The notes below the pieces were generated by a model. That model did not search any database. It was not told the DNA's origin and saw nothing but the letters and a program-made list of their open reading frames with translations. This document shows, in pieces, positions 45,257-55,875 of a stretch of DNA of 64,000 bases (its first letter is position 1; every line of letters starts with the position of its first letter). A program made the position numbers and the translations under genes. Source of the DNA: Viola odorata (Eukaryota; Streptophyta; Magnoliopsida; Malpighiales; Violaceae); NCBI GenBank assembly GCA_963691705.1, contig OY829541.1, forward strand, positions 41,619,661 through 41,683,660, in the 5' to 3' direction.

Positions 45257-46136
45257 TAGGCATTGTTATCACCCATTTTTAGTTTTTACTCTTGAGGGTT
45301 TTTGCCTTTTTGTAGCCCCTTGAGGGTTTTTCGAACAGTTCACACATATATATTATTTCTTTTCGTAACTCATCCCCTTTTACACCATCTCTTTCTATCT
45401 GAACTTTCACGATAAGATAGTGGTTGTGGCGGGATAACATAATTCCGCCAAAGGATGAGATCACCATGGCGTCACCCTATACTCTGTAGGATCGCAAACA
45501 TTGATAACGAATTCCACACTAGATATCGCGACATGACTTAACCATGCACCTTCCAATGCCGGTGTAGAATAACGCTACGCAGCAGATAATTTCAGAAGTA
45601 GAACTCATAGAAGTGACTCAGAATCAATATTATCGACGACGCGTGGCGTATACCCACACGCGCCATCGAAGCGGCAATATCCTTCCTGAGGCGTTACACC
45701 GCTTGAAGAGATAACTCCATTGATGAGACTTCATCTTGGATAAGGATTTTCATAACGGCATTGTGCTGACGCAGGTATTCTCAACCAACGACGAAGAATT
45801 CCTTATAGATGAAGAATTCCATGTAAATAAACGCGGATTTATCCCCTTCCGCAATAATAGATATCCAAGGGGCCAATCGCGTGCGCTCCCCTGAGTATAT
45901 TTCCCTAACTGAGGCGGCAGGAACTCTGGCCATTGCCCATGCACCTATCGCCATAGCAGGCCTCACAATGTTATCGTTTGCACGGGCGTCAATTTCCCCC
46001 TCACTTCCACAAGATCCTGCATATTCTCAGTCGATACTTTAGAGCATTAGTCAAAATATTGTGCGATAATTAAACGTTAATTACCGTTTAGGAGCCGTTG
46101 CGCCTCCGCATCCGAGGGTCGTTAGCGTTATCCATG

Positions 46137-46274
46137 TCGCTTTCTCAACCAGCCATATTCACCAGGGATTTCCCATCTGGTTACTCGCTGGGATTTCACG
46201 ACATATCGCTTTCTCAACCAGCCATCTTCACCAGGGATTTCCCATCTGGTTACTCGCTGGGATTTCACGATTTC
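46137..46274. repeat. 69-bp direct tandem duplication
   Basis: 'tcgctttctcaaccagcca' begins at 46137 and 46206; the copies differ at one or two bases, so the duplication is recent. Confidence 0.92.
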
Positions 46275-46317
46275 TTTCCGTATTCCCAAATTTCCACTGT
46301 CGGCCTAGACAGTGCCT

Positions 46318-46805
46318 CGTCTTAGTGAGCTGTCTGATCAAGACCAGCCTTCACAAGGATAGGACTTTTCACATCTAGGTGTTGACCTCGTATCCGGGAG
46401 TCGTGCCCTCACTTAGTGAGCCGTCTGTATTAGCCCAGACATCACAAGGATAGGACTTTTCACTTCCAGGATGGAGTTTCTATCTCTCTAGGGCATGCCA
46501 CGTCTTTGTGAACCGTCTGCGTTAGCCCGGTCATAGGGACAGGACTTTTCACTCCTAGAGAAGCCTGGACGTGCCTCATCTTGGTGGGTCGTCTGTGTTA
46601 GCACGGTTGCCATAAGGATAGGACTTTGCACTCCCGGGGGTGTCGGAACGTGCCTCGTCTTAGCGGCCCACCTGTGTTAGCGCGGCTGCCCCCAAGGATA
46701 GGACTTTTCACTTCCGACACTTATTTTTAGGTATGTTAGGGGGTGCCCTCTCTTAGTGAGCCGTCTGATCAGGACCGACCGTCACAAGGATAAGACTTTT
46801 CACTC
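46318..46805. repeat. Six diverged tandem units of 79-93 bp
   Basis: The anchor 'aaggataggacttttcac' recurs near 46357, 46448, 46537, 46616, 46696 and 46789, each preceded by a 'gtgagccgtctg' phrase. Confidence 0.88.
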
Positions 46806-46935
46806 CTGGCATCCTTCTTCATTTATCATCTGCACATAGTCAACTACCACAAAACACACAAGAACATTCTCTATTCAAGTGTTAGCACACATTAGGGCCG
46901 ACATTAGCAGAAAGGTGTAGAGATATATCAAATTA

Positions 46936-48208
46936 TAACACGGTATAATTTCAAACGAGCAATATTCCAAGAGTTAGGTAAGGGAGTACCATCAAGTGTT
47001 CACAGATGGTACGCTCCCTTTCCGATAACGCGGGTAACGCGGTATGGGTCATCCCAGTTCGGACTGAGTTTCCCTATGCACTGTCCGACGGCTCGTTTGT
47101 CTCTAAGTACCCAGTCACCTGCTTTCAGTAGTCATTCTTTGACGTGCCTATTGTGATAACGCGTCATTTTTTGTTTATAATGGAGAGTTTTTAGAAGAGC
47201 TTCCTCATGCCATTCTGGTAACGTGTCAAGGTTTGCTCACAACCTTTACTCGTTCAGTTCCTCCCTAAAGTATGCCACTCGTAGGCTCAAAGTACCGATC
47301 TCCACTGGTGTGACGGCCTCAGTGCCGAAGGCCAGTGTGAAAGGTGTTTCTGCAGTACTAGTTTTAACGGTCATGCGGTACGCCTACATCACGTATGGCA
47401 GCTCGTCGGCCCATTTCTTTTTAGATCCTTCCAAGTTTTTCTTTATGCCGCTGAGAATACTTCGATTCGTCACCTCCGCTTGACCGTTGGTCTGCGTGTG
47501 AGCCACGGAAGAGAACGTTTGTTCGATTTAGAATTCGGTGCATTGGTCTCTAAAGAACTAGCTGGTGAATTGCGTCCCGTTGTCGCTGACTAGGACACGG
47601 GGTATATCGAACCTCATAATAACTTGGTGTTTAAAGAAATGCCAAATTCTCTCTGTTGTGATGTTGGCAACCGCTTCCGCTTCTGCCCATTTCGTGAAGT
47701 AATCTACCGCCACGACCACAAATTTTAGTTGAGACCTTGCCTTTGGAAACGGTAGTAGGATATCTATCCCCCATTTCGTGAAAGGACAAGGGGCCACAAT
47801 TTCAAAGATTTCCGTGGCGAGCTGTCGAGGAATCTTGGAGAACTCTTGACATTTCTGACATGTCCGTACATAATTGTGGCAATCTCTTCGAATAGTAGGC
47901 CAGTAGAATCCGGACCTGAAGACTTGCGCGGCCAAGGTGCCGCCTGCTGTGTGCATGCTGCATATCCCTTCATGGATTTCTCGCAAGGTGTGAAGACCCT
48001 CTTGTTCTGTTATACACTTGGCGGCTGGGTGAGAAAAGCATCTCCAAACCAGTTCCTCGTCGTAGTATGTGCACCGTGCTGCTTGTTTCAGCACTTTCTT
48101 TTTCTCAGCGTTGTCCGCAGGTAACTCCTCATGTTTCAAGTATTTTATTACGGGGATTCGCCAGTCATTTTCAATTTCTTCCACGCAAAGCGACGCTTGC
48201 TCTTCCAT
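46936..48208 (-). pseudogene. int: Integrase of the Tat element (several stops)
   Basis: Open from 48208 to 47558: HHCC zinc part (REIHEGICSMHTAG then CQKCQEF), WGIDILLPFPKA with the first catalytic Asp and SDNGTQFTS with the second. The frame then stops and continues with [16 protein letters not shown] (Glu region, about 47480), TAG at about 47380, then the C-terminal LSPNWDDPYRVTRVIGKGAYHL, a TGA and the end near 46936. Broken in the core-to-C-terminal junction, so no active enzyme from this copy. Confidence 0.88.
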
Positions 48209-48690
48209 GAAGGAAGGTACTGATATCTCTCGATAGTATACGCCCTTAGGTATGGACGCGTCCGGATTTGCGGCGAGTTTGGCCAGGCCGTCTGCCTCAG
48301 CGTTATCCTCTCGGGGAATATGCTCAAAGCTGACTGCATGCCATTTTTCTTTATTTCCAACAACTCGCGTTTCACTTTAGTGAGGTACTGAACCATGATG
48401 GGCTCTCTGGCCTGAGAGTGTCCCAAGACTTGGTCTATTTTCAATTTAGAATCTCCACAAATCTTTAGTCGCAAATCTCCCATCATTCCCGTATCGTGTA
48501 TGGCCTTGGTGGAAAAGCTTCTCCCTATCCTGAGTCCAGCTAGTAATGCCTCATACTACGCTGCGTTATTAGATAACGGCTGCAGTGTTCTGATGGCGTA
48601 TCGTATCTGCATGTCGTACGGCCCGATTATGAAGATTCCGGCTCCGGCTAGTTTTAATTTTTGGCTCCATCCACATGAACGACCCACAAG
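48148..48690 (-). pseudogene. Second (archaeal-type) RNase H of the Tat element
   Basis: Follows the first RNase H: VVHVDGAKN, a TAG at about 48560 (NNAA-stop-YEALLAGLRIG), then LKICGDSKLKIDQVLGH. This extra RNase H between RNase H and integrase is a known marker of the Tat lineage. A frameshift near 48330 breaks the link to integrase. Confidence 0.82.
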
Positions 48691-49163
48691 TCGGTGTAGG
48701 TTTTAGGAAATGGGAGGTCCAATTCATCTTTTTCCTCTTCCGGTGGGTCCGCTAACGGGTCCTCTATGAAGGTGCACTCAGCTATGAAGCCTGCTAGGAC
48801 TTGGGCTTTCACGGAGGGTCGATTTTTATACCACAACGCATATTGCTCGAGTTCGATAGCCCAAATCAGCATTCTTCCCGAAGACTCAGGTTTTTGGAAT
48901 ATCCTTTTCAAAGGCTGGTCAGTAAGTACGATGACGGGATGGGCTTGGAAGTATTTGTCCATTTTCCGCGTGGCTTGAATTAGCGCAAATGCTATTTTCT
49001 CAATGCGAGCATATCGCAGCTCGGCATCTTTCAAGACGTGACTCATGAAGTAGACAGGGTGGTGCAGACGTTTGTCATCTCGAACGAGGACGACACTAAC
49101 CACTTCGTCGGCAACGCCGAGGTATAAGTATAGGGTCTCGCCCGGTTCTGGCCTTGTCAACAC
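48654..49163 (-). pseudogene. First RNase H of the Tat element
   Basis: Typical text LYLYLGVADEVVSVVLVRDD, PVYFMSHVLKDAELRYARIEK and YKNRPSVKAQVLAGFIAE. The frame is shifted by one relative to RT (break at about 49165). Confidence 0.85.
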
Positions 49164-49167
49164 CAGG

Positions 49168-49740
49168 TCATAAATAAGCCTTCAGGCTCATAAAAGCCTC
49201 TTCACATTCTGTTGTCCACCCAAAAGGAGCTTTCTTGCGAATGACTTTGAAAAAAGGAAGGCATCTCTCGCCCTGCTTGGAGATAAACCGTCCTAGGGCG
49301 ATAACATGACCTGTCAATTTTTGCACCTTCTTGACAGTTTGAGGAGATATCATGTCTTGGATAACTTTGAATTTCGAGGGGTTGGGCAAAATACCTTTCT
49401 GACTGACCACATAGCCCAAAAATTTACCCGTTTGGAATGCAAACATGCATTTACGGGGATTCAGCTTCATCTGGTTCTCTCTCATCACATCAAAAACTTC
49501 TTTCAAGTCGAGCAAGTGGTCCTTGAAGCTTCGACTTTTGACCAGTATGTCATCAACGTAGGCTTCCACGCTCTTTCTGATCTGCTTTTCAAATATTTTA
49601 TTTGCCACACGTTGGAAAGTTGCTCTAGCGTTCTTTAGCCCAAACGGCATCGCCGTGTAGCAGTAAGTGGCTTTTGGAGTGATGAAGGCGGTCTTTTCTT
49701 CATCCTCGACGGCCATAGGGATTTGATGATATCCAGGTCA
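49168..49740 (-). pseudogene. Reverse transcriptase of the Tat element, N-terminal part deleted
   Basis: Begins within the RT palm (YHQIPMAVEDEEKTAFI), holds the catalytic AYVDDILVKS (about 49540) and the thumb up to EEAFMSLKAYL. The fingers and the first catalytic Asp motif are missing: at 49740 the frame abuts protease text without spacer, so about a kilobase has been lost. Confidence 0.88.
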
Positions 49741-50231
49741 ACGATTAAGAATAACAGCTCCTCTGACCGTTTGGACGTGTCTTCTCTAAAGCGCACTGGC
49801 AGCGTTATGATTCCAGTTACCGGGATTGGTACTCCATCTACCCCAATTATCGGCTTCTTACACGGTGCCAGTTCGCCATATGGGCGTTTCATGAGGTTAT
49901 AGGCCTCTAACGAAAATAGATTCACTGCACTTCCATTATCAACGAGAGTTCTTCTAACCCCATGGTTGTCGATAATAGGTGTGACTACTAACGCATCGTT
50001 ATGTGGGAACACGACGCCTTTCTCGTCTTCCTTAGACAAGGATAACACCATCTGATCCAGTGCAGTTATTGCCTCACTTTTTATTAACGGGGCTCCTCGC
50101 TTCCACTTGTCTCCGGCTGTGGGTGTCAACGGTACAGGCTCGTCCAGGTACGGTATGCCCCCAGCAATAGTGTTGATGATAGGAAAGTCGTCTTCGTCAA
50201 TCGCAAGCATTTCCCTACCTTTCCCATGGGG
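49741..50231 (-). pseudogene. Protease of the Tat element
   Basis: Reads INTIAGG (the usual Tat phrase after gag), then HNDALVVTPIIDNHGVRRTLVDNGSAVNLFS, the active-site region, here DNGS in place of the usual DTGS or DSGS. It ends at ELLFLIVDLDI, where the deletion into RT occurs. Upstream the frame is cut at 50231 by the inserted LTR element. Confidence 0.8.
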
Positions 50232-50585
50232 TGGTCGACGTCAGCGCGGGGGGGGGGGGGCATCCAACACGGAATGGCGCCTATTCCCACACCCGGTATG
50301 CCATAAGCGTTAGCACCCCTAACGCCCCACTACATCTCCTATAAATACCCCCCTTAGGTAGAAGGGGGGGGGGGGGGACTCTCTCTCTCTCTTTACTCTC
50401 TCTTACTCTTACTCTAGCCTACCCTTTTTTATCCATCACTTATACTGACTTGATCGTCGGAGTACCTGCGCCGGGGACCCCCTCCGGTGCCTTGCAGGTG
50501 TAGCGGCGGCGAGGACTACCCCCTCAGAGGTGAAGATCTCCAAGATTCTTCCTACCCCGGGTACAAATCCAATCAATCTTTATCA
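50232..50585 (+). repeat. 5' LTR of the non-autonomous element
   Basis: TG..CA, 354 bp, TATA box CTATAAATA at 50339. Contains a G13 run at 50248 where the other LTR has C8. About 10 other differences from the partner. Confidence 0.85.
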
Positions 50586-50588
50586 AAA

Positions 50589-50606
50589 TGGTGCTTTCAT
50601 TGAGAG
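50589..50606 (+). promoter_or_regulatory. Primer-binding-like site
   Basis: TGGTGCTTTCATTGAGAG, three bases after the LTR. The host Tat element has the related TGTGCTTTCGTTGAGAG at 63844-63828. I cannot name the tRNA. Confidence 0.55.
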
Positions 50607-51371
50607 TATTCAAATCATCAAGTGAGTTCCTTGAGATCTGAAGGCTCTCCTCTCCATATTCACATTTATTAATCTCCATAGCTGCTGCTAGTTTTTCTGG
50701 TTATGGTTCATTATATGATTTAAGTCCCTTTTGGATCCGAGGATATTAATTTACATGGCAAGTTTATTGTTGTGCACTGAAGAGATCAGATCTGGAAAAA
50801 GATGATTCAAATTTTGCTCATATTTAATGATCTCGGCCTATACCAATAATCTATGGTTATATGTTCAAAAGAAAGATCAGATCTGGAAAAGAAAGAAAAA
50901 GAGGGAGAGAAATCATGATTATCATCGTTGTATTTCACGAACCTATGGCATTATCATCAACTTTATGAGGTCTTCGTCAAGATCAAGATCTCTGCCAAGG
51001 ATCTTCTTACTTCTGGAAAATGGGTTTTGAACTTAGAGGCCCATCATCATCATCTCTTCAACTTCAGGCGGCCAATCATCATCAAGTCCAAGCTTATCTT
51101 CAATCTTAAAGCCACCGTCATCACTGCCACACCTTTAATTATCCATCACCACCTCATCTTTTCTCGATCACGGCCATCATCATTTGCGCACAGTTGAAGG
51201 GTAAGGTTATGTTGCTATGGCCATCATCATTAATTGTGATCGCTGACGCGTGCAAGGAAAGAGAAGAAAAAGGAGGACGTGCAGAGAGATTGCCAAAGGA
51301 ATTAAACAAGGGAAATAAACAAATTAATTTAGAGTGCCATGGAATATCGGGTGCGTTACCCATTATCCTCA

Positions 51372-51535
51372 AGTGCATCATTAATTGTTTCATCTTTTAA
51401 GTACTGGTCAAGGCGGAAAGGATTCTTTGAATCATTAATTGTTTCATCTTTCAAGCACTGGTCAAGGCGGAAAGGATTCTTTGAATCATTAATTGTTTCA
51501 TCTTTCAAGCACTGGTCAAGGCGGAAAGGATTCCC
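51372..51535. repeat. Three 54-bp tandem units
   Basis: 'catctttcaagcactggtcaaggcgg' type unit begins near 51372, 51426 and 51480; 54 bp keeps frame, producing an 18-residue repeat in one frame. Confidence 0.92.
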
Positions 51536-52769
51536 TGAGTTGCGAATGCTCTTAACGGGTGTAAAGCTTTACTGTGTGGGGTCCACTTCAGCCATGTCCA
51601 GCATTTTTTAGGCTTAAGGTGACGTGTTTCCTGGACAGCTGTGCCCTCCTGGTATTCAAGGGGTGTAAACGTTTGTCTACCGCAGTAATAAGTGATAAGC
51701 GACAAAGCAGTCAACCGCAACAGCGGTAGCGACTGATCAGGAGCAGAGGACAGAAGAAATAACAGGAAAGGAACCTAACGGCACGTCATCATCTGTGCCT
51801 TTTCCGCATCAGATAGCGGGTTCGATATCCAGTTACTGTGGGGTTATCATCGATTCCAGGTCTGTTACCATAATTAATTATTCATTATCTTCACGAGCCC
51901 ATCTCCTCAACCACTTCATAGCTATCTACCCCAAGTCATCAAAGTTAGACTACGGTCGCCATCTGTTCAGCCAAAGTCCTCAACCAGATACTGTTACTGC
52001 ACGTGCAACGATCATCACCACCACATGATCACTATCCCATGATCTCCACCCTTCATCACATCATGATCTTCATCATCTTATCTTGCTGCAAGCAAGATTG
52101 CCACACCATCAACACGACAACAAAGCATATGGAGTAATTAATTGTTGGTGTTGACGGTAGAAGCCAAATGGGCTCAAGATAGCCAAGTGGGCTTAAGGGA
52201 GCCAAAACGGGCTTGGCCATGTGAAAGAAGCTAGCGGCATCCTTGTTAGCAAGAATCGGGAGCATGCAAACAAATAGCTTGCTAACGGCACGGCAGGTAC
52301 CAATGCAGACGAGCGTGCAGGAAATGGTACACACTTGCTAACGGGATTAAGGCTAACGGATAGCACTGTAATGGCATGGCTGCAATAAAGGCATACACAA
52401 TGGAAGCAAGCTCAGTGGCGGCGTTAGCAGGAGGATAAAACAAGATAACGGGAAAGAAGTAAACAAGAAAGGAAAGTTAACGGGTTAGGCATACAGCAAC
52501 CTAACGCTATCACTTTGTTAAAAACCTCCACGGCAACATGTAGATAACACCCATAAAGCGTGTGGGGTTCACCTAACGCTAACGACAACAGTAATGACAC
52601 CTAACGGGAAAACAAAGCAAAGAAGAAAACAGGCAAATAGGAAAGGAAAAGCATTTGGCTTCCGCGTCAACAGTAGCAGCCGCGTGAATAGTGCTTCCGC
52701 GTCAGCAGTAGCTGAAGAGTACCCGGAACAGTAAACAGTATCAGGTTTGGAGAAAAATGCCTTTCTGGC

Positions 52770-53165
52770 CAGTCATATTAGATTTCGCGGGTAAAATCAT
52801 ATCTTTTTCATACGAGCTCCGAATTTTCTGTATGATATCTCGATTTGAATGTAACTTAAGGAGCTACAATTCTCATGAACGCAGTCATATCGATGTTAAC
52901 TAGGCGTTATTAAGCCTCAAAGTAACGCCACTGGTTTGGAAGAGGTTGAAAACGCGGTAATCCTGTGAGTACACTACTGGGCAGTCATATCGAGTTTCGC
53001 AAGGAAAATCATATCTTTTTCCTATGCGCTCAGAATTCTGCGCATGATAGCTCGATTTGAAGGCAATTCGAAGGGCTACAATTCTTGTCAAGACATCTAA
53101 GTAAGATATTAATGTTAACTAGGAGTTATTAAGCCTCAAAGTGACGCCACTGATTTGGGAGAGAC
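52770..53165. repeat. Two diverged tandem units of about 212-219 bp
   Basis: 'cagtcatat' at 52770 and 52982 and 'aagcctcaaagt.acgccactg' near 52912 and 53131 anchor the copies. Confidence 0.85.
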
Positions 53166-53297
53166 CAAATTCCTCAGCTACAGTCTGGTCACTGTCCGAC
53201 TCTTCAGAATATCACTTGGTTATAGCTAGATTCTTCAGTCACAATGCGACTTCTTCAACTACAGCCTGATTTTCAAGCTACAGTTAGTCTGATCTGA

Positions 53298-53408
53298 TCA
53301 ATATGTTGGGTGAATATCTACCCCGGGTGAATATTTATATGATTGATCGGGTGAATATCTACCCCGGGTGAATATTTATATGATTGATCGGGTGAATATC
53401 TACCCCAT
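53298..53408. repeat. Short tandem units 'gggtgaatatctacccc'
   Basis: Alternating 'gggtgaatatctacccc' and 'gggtgaatatttatatgattgatc', unit about 48-50 bp, just over two copies. Confidence 0.85.
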
Positions 53409-53624
53409 TGGAAAATCCCACATAATATCATGTGGCCATCCTCTCATCGTCGCAAAGGTCTCCAACAATACGTTATTCTCCTTCGTAAATGCAAGGAATC
53501 GAATGGGAATTAAACAACGGCCGAGTTCCTTGTTTATTTCCCTAAGGTATCACTATTACCTTTAAGATTATCATTTTCCCCTTACCTCTATTTTAATATC
53601 TTCACTATCCTTAACATTCTTAGA

Positions 53625-53692
53625 GGAATCTAACCAGAGTTAGCAGACTTTCTTAGAGGAATCTAACCAGAGTTAGCAGACTCTGTTAGTGT
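53625..53692. repeat. 33-bp tandem duplication
   Basis: 'cttagaggaatctaaccaga' near 53619 and 53652 with the following 'gttagcagact'. Confidence 0.9.
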
Positions 53693-53756
53693 ATTTGTAC
53701 AGCTAACAATGCAGATGCTCAAGTGGAGTACAGATTGAAATCCTAGGGAATGTGAA

Positions 53757-53952
53757 AAAATGCAATATTGCAGGTAGCTATGGCATAAAACCACACAATT
53801 TGTAGGTGGCCTACAGCGTAAAACCGCGTCAATATTGCAGGTAGCTCCGAGCAGCGTAAAACCGCGTCAATATTGCAGGTAGCTATGGCGTAAAACCGCA
53901 CAAATTGTAGGTAGCTTATGGCGTAAAACTGCGTCAATATTGCAGGCGGCTT
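53757..53952. repeat. Tandem units 'tattgcaggtagct..gcgtaaaaccg'
   Basis: About five diverged units of 33-45 bp. Confidence 0.85.
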
Positions 53953-55259
53953 ACAGCAAGGCCGGATCCAACGAGCTTGGATGGAAAAAGCGACATCAAT
54001 GACACCCCGATATGTGCGGGTGAAAGCCTCTAAGGGTAACTAGTACTTGACATTACATGTTATTTTTACTAACATGGCAAGGCAACATTTGAGAATGTGC
54101 AGGAAAGTCGATGAAATATCGAAATAGTGAAGAGACTAACGCCCACAAAGGCAGCGACATCACACAAGAATTCATTACTACCTACGGGGTATCTCTTGTC
54201 ATTAGCGAGGAAATAAATCCTCAGTAATGAGAGTAACGGTACACCATCTTTCACCCACGGTACCGGGAGAATCACTGTTTATATCTACGATATCTCCTTC
54301 CTGGTACGGAAGCTTATATTCTGCAATACTATACTGCCTGATGTCTACTCTCACGGAGAAGAATATTTATGTGACACAATTTGTCGTCAAGGAAAGTACT
54401 CACTATAATACAACGCTAGCAGTGAAGCCCTTGCTCCTGAAGTCATCTCAGTGAGTGAATTGTCTTATCTAAGGGATAACTGCAACACTCAGAGTAGCAA
54501 CGCCTTCAGAACGATATTCTGGGTTGAAAACGTACAAGGTGATAACGTCGTAATATTCCATCTTGCTGGTACCGATCATACAATGCATATCGAGGGAAAT
54601 ATCTGCGAGCGGTGTTACCTCGTGAAGACATTTTATTCTGCCATGAAAATGCGCACATGCGTAGCCATGTCGCGATGTCTCGGAGAATGTCCTATTATTA
54701 TCTGCCAATGATTTGGCTGACTATATGGTAGTCTTGTGACGACACCATCTTCATCAAGCAAGCTATGACATTGCTTCATTACAACGTTACGTTATCGCCA
54801 GCATTATCAGTTCTGGTTTATCACCAGCGTTATCACTTCGGTATCGACACTACTATCTCATCATGACAGTTCAGGGAAAGAATTGGCACAAAAAGAGGGA
54901 GTTACCGCAAAATGCCCCCTCAATAACTTTATGAAGAAACAGTCATCCTCTATTCACGGAAAGCCAAGCTCCTTCATCATTCTTCTTCACTTATGTGCCT
55001 CTGGTGCCTTACATGTTGGCCTTGATCTAATCTATTCATAATCATCCATGCTGTCCTCCATCTTGTCTCTTTCATCTCCACTGTCGGCGCCTAGCAAATG
55101 TTGCTGGAAATGAGAAGATGAATAGTAAGTTGTGCCTAATTAATTATAATGGCGATTTGGTAATATTTTCTAAATTTCATTAATGGCGCAAGCGAAAATA
55201 TTTTAGAATGTGATATTGTGATATTTGAGCTTCTGGGAAAAAGGTGGAAGAATTACTAG

Positions 55260-55875
55260 CTGTCTTCGCGTTAGCCGTCGTCTTCGCCTATCTCCGTGTT
55301 ATCAGCTGTCTCCGCATCAGCTGCTGCCTCCGTGTTAGGAGCTGCCTTCATGTTATCAGTTGTCTCCATATTAGCAGTTGTCTCCATGTTATCAGCTTCC
55401 TCCGTGTTAGCTGCCATCTCCATGTTATCTGAAATTTGGTTGCCTTCGCGTTAACCGTCATCTTCGTGTTAGCCGCTATCTCCATGTTATCTAGAATTCA
55501 GTCGCCTTCGCGTTAGCTCCATCTCCATGTTATCTGGAATTTGGCCGCCTTCGCGTTAGCTCCATCTCCATGTTATCTAAAATTTGGCTATCTTCGCATT
55601 AGCCGCCGTCTTCGCCTATCTCCGTGTTATCAGCTGTCTCCGCATCAGCTGCTGTCTCCTTGTTAGGAGCTGCCTTCGTGTTAGCAGCTGCCTCCGTGTT
55701 AGGAGCTGCCTTCATGTTATCAGTTGTCTCCATATTAGCAGCTGTCTCCATGTTATCAGCTGCCTCCGTGTTAGCAGCTGTCTCCATGTTATCTGATATT
55801 TCCGCGTTAACAGCTGTCTCCGCGTTAACGGTTAGTGGCTGTCTCCATGTTAGCGGTTATCTCCATGTTATCTGC
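55260..55875. repeat. 18-21-bp micro-repeat array, partly duplicated
   Basis: Many copies of 'gctgtctccatgttatca' and variants; the block at 55260-55440 recurs at 55595-55800. Frames through it are artefacts of an 18-bp period. Confidence 0.9.

Larger units (their letters stand above)
45257..46935 (-). other. Spacer between integrase end and antisense genes, with tandem repeats
   Basis: No gene. Contains a 69-bp duplication (46137-46274) and about six units of 79-93 bp (46318-46805). Confidence 0.6.

Noticed and set aside
51339..51611. 90-codon frame with an 18-residue repeat
   Set aside because: The repeat is a consequence of three 54-bp units; no other sign of coding.
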